This document shows, piece by piece, positions 1 through 12,100 of a stretch of DNA of 64,000 bases. Within the stretch, counting starts at the first letter, position 1. The number at the start of each line of letters is the position of its first letter. Source of the DNA: Scolanthus callimorphus (lineage: Eukaryota; Cnidaria; Anthozoa; Actiniaria; Edwardsiidae); assembly GCA_033964015.1 (NCBI GenBank), contig CM066920.1:5299912-5363911 (forward strand). Reading direction: 5' to 3'. The translations under genes and the position numbers were made by a program. The notes beneath the pieces are model-generated. The model was given only the letters and a program-made list of their open reading frames with translations, was not told the DNA's origin and made no database searches.

Positions 1-229
1 TTGTATAATGTTAAAAGACAGAAAGAAAGCTCTGCTAGCAGGGTAAAACGCAAATAGCAGTACTTGAAAGTTCAAGACAGTTGTGCTGATAATCAATCTA
101 TCATTTCTGAAATGGCCAACAAGCACTGCATAAAAATATTTTCTCTGTTTACTAATATATTCCAACCAATTTTTGTTACTATTATCAGTGCAATTACTAT
201 ATTGTGCAGTGCAAAGTGTATATCTAGGG

Positions 230-870
230 CTAAACTTAAGCCCTGGCTAAACTAGGACACATGTAGCGCGCATTATACAACACTAGCAAATCGCGCGCTC
301 TGATTAGTCGAGAGCCATGTTGCTATAAGAGTACAGATACACTGTTGACAAAAATCCCTGTTTGTTGTTGTATAAAACAAATAGATCTCGTTGTTTGTGC
401 GTATGTACTGTAATAGATACACAGAAGACGTCACAGAATGTCATGAACAACAGTCACGCAACTAGACTGCGTCTCCTTGCGTACTTTTGTGTTCATGACA
501 TTCTGTGACGTCATCCGTGTATCTATTACAGTACACACGCACGCAAAACGAGATCTATTTGTTAAACATTATAGCCGAACACATGTTTCTTTCGTGTTTT
601 CCAGTTTAGCCACGCGAGAAACATTGTTGCGCGCGACAAATTTTGTAGCCGGGACAAAAAGAAATGTTTCTTTGCGAGACAAGAAACATTTCATGTGTCC
701 GAGACACGTGTGCGATGTTTCCTAGTTTAGCCACTCGAGGATACATGCAGGACACAAATGTCGCGCGCTACATGTGTCCTAGTTTAGCCGTAGCTTAAGA
801 CACATGCAGCGCGCAACATTATGTGTACTGCATGTTTCCCTGAGTGGCTAAACTAGGACACATCGCACGA
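230..870. repeat. Nested inverted repeat (MITE-like foldback)
   Basis: Arms containing GGCTAAACTAGGACACATG near 243-261 recur inverted as CATGTGTCCTAGTTTAGCC near 770-788, and again in direct orientation near 846-862. Inside, a second foldback pairs about 365-460 with about 485-575 (AGATCTCGTT... against ...AACGAGATCT, and GACGTCACAGAATGTCATGA against its complement). No open frame of note is present. It lies downstream of the last visible TRANK1-like exon, so probably in an intron. Confidence 0.6.
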
Positions 871-1033
871 GTGTCTCGGGCACTTATAGTCGCCTGCAAA
901 AGCGGACACTATCCATGTAGCGTGATTACTATCGACCATTGGAAATGCATCAAAATTGCGTGTACTGTGTGTCCAAACCTTTGTGATTCATAAATAAAGT
1001 GAAAGTCGAAGTGAAAAACTTCATTGCATTTAC

Positions 1034-3142
1034 CAGGAAGCGAGTGAGCGCAAGAAACCATCTGTGAAAAGATTTGTACTTCTCTTCGGCATTCTCAGCT
1101 GTCTTGAGGCCTTCATTGAACGCGCGTATGGCTTCTTTGTGTTGGTTCATGGCGGCATGGCAGTCCCCTTGACGCACATATCCCTGAGTGTGTGGGAAAA
1201 CAAAAATGACATTTGAATACTCCTGGAGTGGGCCTCCTGTGGTCCAGTGGCCGCGCACCGAGTGGGGTGCACTTGTGTGAAAACGTAGGGAAAACGTTGT
1301 GTTTGTGTCTCTATTTTGTGCCTTAGAGCAATAAAGCCTAGTCGTCATTATCAGTCATTTCAATGGCAAATACGGAAACGAAAAAGTACAGAGAACGCAG
1401 TGAAGGCAATTCAAAGAGAAAATTAAGTCAATGAGCTAATGTACATGAATTTATTTCCATACCATCCACTTTCAGGTAGTAAAGCAGTAACAACAACTCA
1501 GTTGATTTCGAATGCAAAGTGGCTCTTAAAGAACTGTCAGGGGGAAGTACCTCATTCTATAAGGTGTCTAAAACTCTCTTTGTCCAAATTGTATTGTCAA
1601 TATATGAACATCATTGATCATCAATAGTTTTCTTTAGCAAAGGAAAAAATATGGGACGGTTTGGGAATACAAATTTAAACATCCGTGCAAACGATAGCGA
1701 TATTTGGCCCAATAAAGTGGTAAAAGAAAACGAATAACCTATGGCGATATTTGGTCCAATACCAGCGGATTTATGTGGCAAATGGCGATAATCGGCCAAA
1801 TCATCAAGCTCACCTTGTACCATCCAGGTCTGAAGCGAAGGGAACTCTTTGCGTCCTCGAGCCCTTGGGCGTAGTTCTGGACTTTGTAGTGCGCCAGAGA
1901 TCGATTACATAACAAGATCGCAAGAAACTCCTTGTCACTAGACGGCACGTATTTGATGGCTAAAGAGTAGTACTCTAACAGCAGATTAAATTGTTGCTCC
2001 CTTAACAGCACCTTACCGCGGTCTTTCCACTTGCTAGCTTCAATCTGAAAGCATACAACAGAGGAGCCCGAGTAGCAAGCGTCCAGAGCTAAGAAACCCA
2101 AAGAACGCGCGCGAGAAATGACAATTTCTTCGTGTGAAATCGCCCAGAGCTGTTCACTCGAACGTTGTTAGTTGGCGTAGTGATTTTAGAATGGTGAAAA
2201 TTGCAGTAAACTCCACGGAAACGTTTGCTATGTAGGCTAACCACATAGTACTCAAGTTAAAATATCAGGAAAATGTGTGCGTTTTGTTTGAACACATATT
2301 AAATATGTTTGTACATTATCTGACGTCGAGCTAAAGTGGTACTAGTACAGTTTTTCTTGAACTGACTTATTTTGTTTTGATTTTTAGTCGCATCTCATTC
2401 ATGGTTTTAAATTCTTCTTGTTTCAATAAATCAATCAAGCTTTACTTAAACACAGAACCTTTTCATAAAATTACAATGTAAAAATATGCTCTTCCAAAGA
2501 GCTGTTTATTGTTATTGTTTACAAGACCATCCGATGACTGATAGTCAAGACCTATCTTTAGAAAGCCTGTGGTTAGTGGAACCGGAAACCATATAGGCGG
2601 CCAGCAGAAGTCGTCTTTTTTAAGGCTGAAAATTCACAACTAAAATTCCGTATTTCGATCTTTTAACAACTGAAGCATACTCCCCAATGAGTAATGACTA
2701 TTTGGAATGAATTTTTCACAGAAAGGAAGCATTCGAATTTTGTAATAGTGCCACTATAGGGCGGATTAAGAGTGCGAAAGCCTGAAAACGAGGTACACTA
2801 CCTATAGTTCTTACTACTATAATAAAAGCCTCTAGTTAAGTCAACAGCTCAGGTAAGGTTTCAATTTTTGGAATCTCGTCTATTGCTTATGCAACACATG
2901 CTACACTTTACCTGTGATTTGACTGGCTTGAGCCCAAAGCACTCATTGCCACTCTCTACCGCCTTCTGGTAAGATTTGAGCTCGAAGTAGGATGTCGCAA
3001 GGAGGGTGTGAACTTGGTGGCGGAAGTCAGGCATGGTGGGCGTGGCAAACTGGATTGCGAGGTTCAGTAACTTCACCGCTCGACTGTAATTCTTTGCGCT
3101 GTATGCACGGACGGCCAGATCCTTCCAGTGTAGATGCTGGTT
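1034..3142 (-). CDS. TRANK1-like gene, TPR module 3 (truncated by the window edge)
   Basis: Exons are 3142-2912 (231 bp, 'NQHLHWKDLAVRAYSAKNYS', 'LLATSYFELKSYQKAVESGN'), 2044-1814 (231 bp, 'IEASKWKDRGKVLLREQQF', 'LRFRPGWYK') and 1183-1034 (150 bp, 'GYVRQGDCHAAMNQHKEAIR'). They repeat the order and lengths of the first three exons in modules 1 and 2. The matching ankyrin exon is not seen in positions 1-1033 and should lie further left if the module is complete. Donor sites are CAAG|GTGAGC and CCTG|GTAAAT. Confidence 0.68.
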
Positions 3143-6100
3143 CTAATTAGAGGTGGAAGGACATATTAATGAGAATTTCGCTAATTCACGATGGCAAACG
3201 TTTTGCGCAGCAGTGGACACTGACACTGCTGGTCTTCAGATACTTGCAAGGTTTTTCCTTGGTTGTCTGCTTCGCTACAGGACAAAATACTAACATAAAA
3301 AACCTCTGCTCGCAAGGTACAATGAAAAAAGCTTGGCTGGTTAACTACGTTTCATAGCAAACTACCTCTCGCTGGGCAGCTTATCCAAGAAGGATGATCC
3401 GATAGAAGAAGGATCTGCTCGGTGCTTCAGTAGCATAGTGGCAATGCTATATCTCTCCATTTCAAGTGCCACCGACAAAGGCGCCTCTTTACAGCCTCGC
3501 AGCCCATTCACTGGGGCGCCATGATCCACTAGCACCGCTACGAGTTTCTCTAGCTCGGGTACATCGCTTGATTGTAGGAGCTGTTCAAGGGGAACAGCGG
3601 ACGCATCGGCCCCTGGGGAAAAAGTCATTGTGTTTCGCAAGACGTTTGGTTGCACGCCACAACATCTCGCAGCTGTGATCTAGAATGGACAGTCGCAAAA
3701 ACATTCGCACCCCCCTGTCGAGGACCCCAGTCACAGCTACCCACATCCTGGGCTTTTTTTAATTTGAACCACCAACCCTGGAATTCCAGTGATTTTCTCA
3801 TGACCACCCTGGAAATTACACTTACCCACCCTGGAACTTTGTATTTTTAAGGATGCCCACCCTGGATTTCCAAGCTCAACTTTGATCACCCACCCTGGAA
3901 TTCCGAGTTCCATTTTGACCACCCACCCCCCTGTTGAGGACCCTTGGATTTCCTGGGAGTGCGAATTTTTTTTGCGACTGCCCAATGTGGCTGACAAATA
4001 CTCTTACGCCCATTATCATGATTTTAAGTGGTCGCTAAATTTAAAAACGTAGTTGCCAGAGTTTTTTTGTCGAAGTGAGATTCAGTTCTATCAAATTAAG
4101 TCGTCAGATGACAACTGGAGATTAAAGAGCACATGTCAGCCACTCCTTTGTTTTCGTTCGACATTAGAAGAAGAATTACGTATGGAAATATTTTAATAAA
4201 CATCTAAAAACAAAGTTTCAGAATTGAATTACCAAATTCAATCGAGAACATCTATATATTAATACCGTAAGGAAAATCGTGTCGACACTCGCTCCGCTCA
4301 GCCCTGAAGCTGTGCCGCCAAAGAAGTTCGCAAACCCGAAGGGAAGGTGGAAATCTGGACCATGGGCGTGTTTTTGTTGGAAAAGATTCACCTCGGGCTA
4401 AGTTCTAATTCAAGCGATTTCTTAAGCGAGGGACAAAGCCGCCATCGCCGCCATGTTGAATTCTCCCACAGAAACTAAAAAAGAACTCGGTTCGCGCAGC
4501 CGAAAGCAACATTGACATTCAAACTTAAATGGTTCTCTTACAGATTACATACAGGAATGTGCAGGGATAATTCTAACTTGAAAGATTTGAGCTGAGAAAA
4601 ATTTTCATTCAAGTTTCAACAAACGTACACACTACCTTGCTTCCCTCGGAGCACGCGCTAAGTCATGACACATTTGCAAACAAAGTCCGTGAAAGTCATG
4701 AATAATATTCTCTAAGTATAAATCCTGACGCCTCTATCGCAAAACGAAGGACACAATCCCGAAGAGAAGGAGGAAATCCCTCCAGTGAGCATGTTTTTGT
4801 TGGAAAAGATTCACTATGGGCTAAGTTCTAATTCAATCTATTTTTTAAGCGAGGGATAAAGCCGAAAAATATAAATAATATAAGCTAAAAAAAACTTATT
4901 CCATAGAACATTTTTACTTGACCTGTTTCTCCTCTCCCCTCACTGAGATATGATAAACATACAAACAATTCCGAAGTCAAATTGCGCTTTCGATTTTCAC
5001 GGGTTCTTTGACCGATTTGAGAGACGGACACACGCGTGATTTTGTCACACCAATCAGGGAGACCAGTGCAAAAAAGTTCCTTTTGGGCTCACTTCATTTA
5101 TTTCGGCATGGTGGGACGGGGTACTCATGCTAAGTACATGCTAATGGGAGGTTATTAGTAATGTAAATCCAGCAGTTTATGGAAGGGGGAAATCATGAAC
5201 CCCTCCCCACATCCATATGGCCATTGTGATTTTTTCCCGTTTTTTTTTAACAGAGAACACTTAAATAAGTAAAATAAATTTCCCCCTTACACTCCGTGAA
5301 TTTTTCACGGGCATCTGCTAGTTGCTCTATATTCTCTAAATCAGTCGATGGAAATAGATGCTTTCTCCGACTTGGTATGTTGCTCTGCTGTCAAAATGGC
5401 GGCTGAGTCACAATGGCGACTGTATTAGTTGCAAGCTCGTAGGTTGTACTATGGCCTGCATAGCAAGCAAAATCTAAACGGTGTACAAGAGCTGCAACAT
5501 TCAGTAAGGTCACAAATAAACTAAACGGAATGTCATTCATCGCTAAAAACAAAAGAAAAAAACTTGAAGAGGGCAGAAAATGCGCTGTGAAACTAATCTA
5601 ATACTACCCGATTTGTAAGAGGAGGTGCACCACTGATGGATAATTTGTAAGCAATTATTGGTTTCATTGTGGCGGATTCAGGGGGTGCATGGGGTGCCCA
5701 TGCGTCCATTTTTCAGTTTTAAGCAGCATACTTTATATATTGTGCACCCCCCTGGATCCGCCACTGTTTCATGTCATAGGACACCAACCTGTTGCAAGCC
5801 CTCCCCGTCCTCTCGGTAGTTCCTCTTGCTGTCTCCTCCAAGGAACAACAAATGCAGTTTTTTCCACTCCTTTCGACTGCAGATATCCTTGATGAGCTGC
5901 TGTAGAACGGCTTTGGAGAGCTTACATGTGATGCCCAGACCACCATCTGTACAGTGAAAACAAGATACGATTACCTCACTGTCTAATTGTTTCCTGGGTT
6001 GTCACCTAAAGGCCCGTTCACACGGTGCGATCTTAGCTGCGATTTGAGGTACGATTTTTGCGGCGATCAAAGACGTCACATCGCGCGGTGTGAACGGCTG

Positions 6101-9100
6101 GCGATTTGGCTCTGCGATATTTGTCAGTTTGTTGGCGATCTGAAGAAATCGCACCCACATCGCACTGGAATTTGAACATGTTCAAAACGCCTGCGACGTC
6201 GCGGCGACATCGTAAGTGAAATCGCCATAAGATCGCCGGTCGTTCACACCGCGCGATATGACATCGCCATGAGATCGCCACAGAAATCGCACATCAAATC
6301 GCAGCTGAAATCGCGCCGTGTGAACGGGCCTTAAGGCTGCACAGTTATTGGTTCTAGCCTGTTAGATAGGCATCCTTAGAAACCCAGGGTATTTTTCTGT
6401 CTACGCCTTGTCCGCCAGGATTCCAATCACCAGGGGTTCTTTTGCTTCCTCAGCGCTCATTACTACATTTCCCTTTTTTGCGCTATTGGGTAATTATGCT
6501 GGTAACAAACTTTCGCGCTAGCTTATTTAGAGCACAATTCTCACAATAGTCCAGTTTCGAAATCTCTGCTCTACCATTGAATGGGCATCAACGGCTCATA
6601 AATAGAGTGGGAGCCTCAGTTTGAAGTAAAAAAAGTTGTGACGAGAATCTGATGAAGCTTGAATGGAGACAATAGACAAACTTGAGAAAACTTTTCGGAC
6701 TTGTTGGTATTTGCAATTTTTTCGACTTGAAAATTGAGGCTTCCATTGTATTTAAGCGCCGTTGATGCCTATTCAGTGGTAGAACAGAAAATTCAAAACT
6801 AGATTATTTAGGGCAGTGACTACTTCTCAAAGGAATTTCATTGTTTTTCCATGCGTTGCACGATCTAGCGCATTATGGGAGAAAGTGCCCTCCTTTTCGC
6901 GCGAAAACTGCACCATACAAGGAATCTCGCTTTGCTGCTTAGATATTAAAGTATGACTACTGTTTTACAGAAAAATGGTTAAGCGCCAAACTAAAAAGTG
7001 GTTTGTTTTGTTGACGTCTCCCCAACGCAAAACGAAATATGAGTTCTGGATGTGCCTATGACCATCAGTACTGTTGTTTCAGTTTCAATTGTTTACCTAA
7101 TTTTACCGATTTGAACGAAAAACCTTACCACTAGATCAGTACTGTAGTCACTAATATTAGCTACACTGGATGAGCTAATCTGTCTAGGCATCTGCCTAAA
7201 CACGAATCTTGGTCCGTAACCACAGTTTTTGGATGTTTTTTTATTTTATAGAGCGGATTTCAGATGACCGTCGTGTTTGCAATTGGTTTGATTTCTCATT
7301 GGCTGCTTATTTCTATCAACCAATCAAATTGCGAACTAATTACAAGCAAGGAATTACTAGCCAATTGGTTCGGCTCCTGATTGGCTGGGCTGGAAACCAT
7401 TCAGCAGTAAGTTGTAATTACTCTTGTTTCTGATTGGCTAGTGATTACACAATTGCGTTTACTTTCACGATGGTCATCTGAAATCTGCTCTATTATATAT
7501 TTTATATTGTTAATTCATTGTATATATATTTTAAAAATGGATATTAAAGCCTATTATTAAATTGCATACCTTTGCAGTACATGGCACAATCTATCGCTTG
7601 AGAGGCCATGAGCTGTCTGTCCTCATCCTTCTCCGCTTTACGGTAGCCATCACAGAACGCCTTCCGAGCATCTTCGTGTTTCTCTAAAGCCACGAGACAG
7701 CTACCAAGACGATGATAACCCTAAAATGAAGGAAAGTACGATTCTACCACGAGTACTCAATTATGGGTACTTAGTCTGCCTGTCTGTATGTCTGCCTGCT
7801 GTTATTTCATTTTTCTTTATTTGTGAGTAGATAAAATGCTTAGAATACACAAAATTAGAACCGAGTACAAATTTATACGACATGCATATTATAGCATACC
7901 TTGTACCAACCAGCTCTGACAGTCACGCACTTGTTGGCATCTAACAGAGCTGATGTGTACTGCTTGTCATTTATGTAAGCCAGGCATCTGTTGCTTAGCA
8001 ACGCACCAAGTAGCTCTTTGTCGGAGTTGGGTGTGTACTCAATGGCCAAGGTGTAGTAGTCCGCAAGGAGGTGGGTAGTCTTCTCTCTGAATAATTTGTT
8101 GCCACGCTCTCGCCATTGCAAGGCTTGCTCCTACAATAGAGCAGCTTTAAGATGAGTGTCGAAAACTTGTAACACAGCTGTGCATTTAGTGATCACGTGC
8201 TCGCCGCGTGATAGCGATTTACTTTGCTTTGCTTACAAAAGAACCCAGTTCAATGAGTGAAAACGGTTTTACTTGCATTGTGATTGGCTGACATGGAACT
8301 GATAATTTCACTCGTTTATGATTGCTAGGTGTATTTGGTCTTACTACCTTCATCTAAAATTTACTTTTAGGCCACCAAACACAAAATAAGTATTCACGAG
8401 ACCTTACTAAAATCAAAACTAAAATTATTTTTCTTGGGTTAGAGTGCTTGTTTTGCTTTTCACTCGCTGATGCTGCGCTATTGGCTTTTTTCTTAATCAT
8501 ACATAGATGTTCATAGATATTCTTGGCTTGCAGCTATTCCTATGGGAATAACAAAAGCGTGGTGGCCATGTTGGTGCCAGGAACAAATTAAGTGACAAAA
8601 TTTCTGTGTTCGGCACCAACATTGCCGCCAGTGACGTCACATGCAATCCAAGAATATAATATAAACTTTTGTCTATTATTAATTTTTTTTGTATAGGTTT
8701 TTTTTTCTGGCAGCACTTCAACATAAGCTCCTCATACCTTGTCTAAACAAGGGCTAATCTTTCGAGCCTTTTGTCCAGCATCAATGCACTTCCCATAAGC
8801 TTTCTCTTTGAAGTAGACACTTGCCAGGCCATTGTAGCACGAGTGCTTCACATGGCCAAGCCAGGATGGTGTTAGGTCCAGTGTAATTTGGAACAGCTCT
8901 ATGGTACGGCCATTATCAGCACCACAGAGATCACAATCTTGTGCCTCTCGTAGTAGGAACAAGGCTCTGTCCTGGGATAGATTATGACAAACAAAATATA
9001 CACTGCCATTTGTGAGCTTGCATGATGCGTGATGGTTAGCTTGCATGACGTATGACATGATGCGTGATGGCGTGTGAGGTTTTGAAAAGTTTCTATCACA

Positions 9101-12100
9101 GACGTTTGGTTGTCAAAAGTTGTGCAGCAAAACTTTTCGTTTCACATGGGAAACTTTTGAACACTATACTCCTTAATAAAAATAAAATTGGGAGAAATCC
9201 GCTTAATAGAAAACAGTGGTCATTTGACTCAGCCTCCCCCAGCAGGGCCCGCCATTAACTTTTTTTTCACTAGGTGCCATTGGCGACCAATTCAAAAACA
9301 TTTAGTCGAGCAAAAAAGCAATATTTAGTCGCCACGTAAGCATGGATGTCATCGGAACTTAGAAAGATGGGGTGCCATTTGGCGACTAGCTTTAAATTTT
9401 GGTCAGGAATCACTGAATTTAGTCACCATTGGCAACCATATGGTCGCCATGTCGGGTCCTGCCCAGGGTCTTCTCCTGAGCTAACTGCCAATTTGAAAAT
9501 GGCCTAGAAGACCCTGGGGACGACGTTGGTTTTCTCATAAAAATGACACCCTATCCCAGACCTCAGAACTAAAAAAACATCCTTTCAGGTGCCACATACC
9601 CATAAATCTTATATGAGGGAGTGCCCCCCTTCCCCTTGGGGCTTCAGATCATTCATGTGCTTTTGTCCTGAAACTAGAGATTATATATCCAAACAGTAAC
9701 CTAAAAATTATTTAACCACGATTTCAAGCTAGGCTTACAATTTACAGCTCATTATCACATAAAATGAATCCTGAAAATGGATCAGGAGACATGACAGAGG
9801 AAAAACTATTTCCACACACCCCAACACGATTTGTGACTACACTTACCCTTGATTGGAGATTACTTTTCCCACGAAGACATTTCAGACCTGCATCATAGGT
9901 TATCAGCACAGATGCAATGCGAAATGTGTCATCTTCAATGGCGCAAAGGAGAGGTGGCTTCTCACAGCCCCTCGGTCCATCCACTGGAGCTCCAAACTCC
10001 AAAAGGGTCTCAAAAAATGTTGATGTTTCACCAGGGAACTTCACTTTGAACATCTTGCTGAGGTTACAGGCTGATGCATCAATGCTAAACAGGGTCCCCA
10101 TGCCACCTTCAAAGCGATGACATCTTCGTTTGAACCCACCCTGGTAAAGCACCCAGAGCTTGGTCCATTCTTCTTTGTTGACTGCTTCATTGACTGACCT
10201 TTCTGCAAATTTCCTGGCATTGGATTCATCCAGCGGAATTTCGGATAAGTCAGCTGAAAAGACAACATTGGTGTAGTGTTTGTCAAATCATCATTAGTAG
10301 ACAATGCCCTGAGAGTAATCTTGACTACAAAAACGGTAATTATACAGTCCTACAATAATGAATCCTATTGTGAGTTTATCTAATTGCGAGTCTGTGAGCC
10401 ATGAGCCCTTTAGCAAGCCATGAGCATTTTTTGGTGAGCCTTTGAAAAACAAAGAAAAACTAGGAAAAACAAAAGAAAACAGGTTGGCCATTTTCAAAAA
10501 GGATAAATACAGCGCTCAAAATTAACAGATAGTAATTGTCGCAATTGTGCGACTTGCTTGATGAGTTTTAGTCACAAAACGAGAGCTTCAAGAGATATCA
10601 TAAAACTACTGGATATTTTGCGACTAACTGATATTTTTTAGTCACAAAGTGAACAATTCTGGTGAACAATTTCTGGTCGCTTTTGTGACCGATATGGTCG
10701 CAATGTTGAACCCTGTAATATTCCACTCTATTCAACAATATTAGTCTAATAGAGAAATGCAAAATGGAAATAAATTTCAGTTCCTTCATAATTATCAATG
10801 CCATGGCTTATAAATTGGTTATCACATAGCTTTGGCCTGCAATTTCTCCTACTCTGCTTATCCAGCATGGTAGGCAGTCATGGAGATTGACCAACAGTGT
10901 TCTAAACGCTGTAATCAAAGCTCATTCCTTGGTTGCGAGCCTCTTAGCAAGGCCCTAGGCTATTTGAACAAAATATTAAAAACTTGAATGAATGAATAGA
11001 ATTTTATTGTGAAAAACACTTAGCTAAAGCTACTTTTCAGGCTACTTTTCAGGATTGAAAAAATCATAATGTTGAGAAGGGAGAAAGGTTAACCTCTTTG
11101 CCAACATTCCTTATTGGGTTAGCATTATTTAATTTAATAAAAATGGCAGGAAATACATCAAAAGGCTGTTTTTTTTCTTTTCTAAAAAAGTGAATGGAGC
11201 AAATTGTATTCCAAAGGGTATCTAATTAAATTCACATAAGACAATAGGATGTGAGCTCCCACAATCAAATTTGCAAGAACAGCAGTCAGGGCAACATTGT
11301 ATAAAATGTACAAAATATACAGAAATGTGCATATTATGAATCTTGTTCCAAACAATACTATCTGACAAAACTTCTAATATGTAGTCTTACCATTATGGTT
11401 GGCTGCTACTGCTAGCAACTGGGAGAATGCATCATACTTCACCTCATCGGAATCTGCTAGGTCATACGCAGCAAAAAAAGACTGCAGAGCCTCTGATGGG
11501 CGGTGATGCTGAGTGAGACATGAACCCAGTCTATAGTGACCCTAAAAGATAAACCAATAGAACAATACATGTATCAGAGTATATTTCATTTTGCTGTGTG
11601 GAAAAACAATAAAGAAAAGGCAATGAATGAAGAAGGCATTGCAATGAAATATGGGACTTCAAGGCAAACAAAAACTTTCACCCTTGTCCAAAGATAAAAA
11701 GTTGATTAATTTGCAATGAGAACTTGTAACAGTACTTGGTCACACAGACCCTGGAACTGTCCAGCCTGGTAAGAAATCAAAAATGACATTTCGCAATCCA
11801 TTTCCATCGACTTGACAACATACAAAAATACTCCAAAATGTGTTTTATCTAGCAGATGAAATACTATTTACTGCGGTTTTCGTAATTCTGCGAACTCTCG
11901 CTATTGATTTCCAACCGTAAAACCGCCTTCTGGCTTCCGTCAATCAAACTCCCGAGTCTTTTCGTCGTTACTCTTTGTGCTTTTTGATTGGCCAGCGCCT
12001 AAGCAGTGCTAAAATGGCTTCCTGTCGCGACAGCAACGTTACGTGCTGGCCAATCAAAAAGCACAAAGAGTAACGACGAAAAGACTCAGGAGTTTGATTG

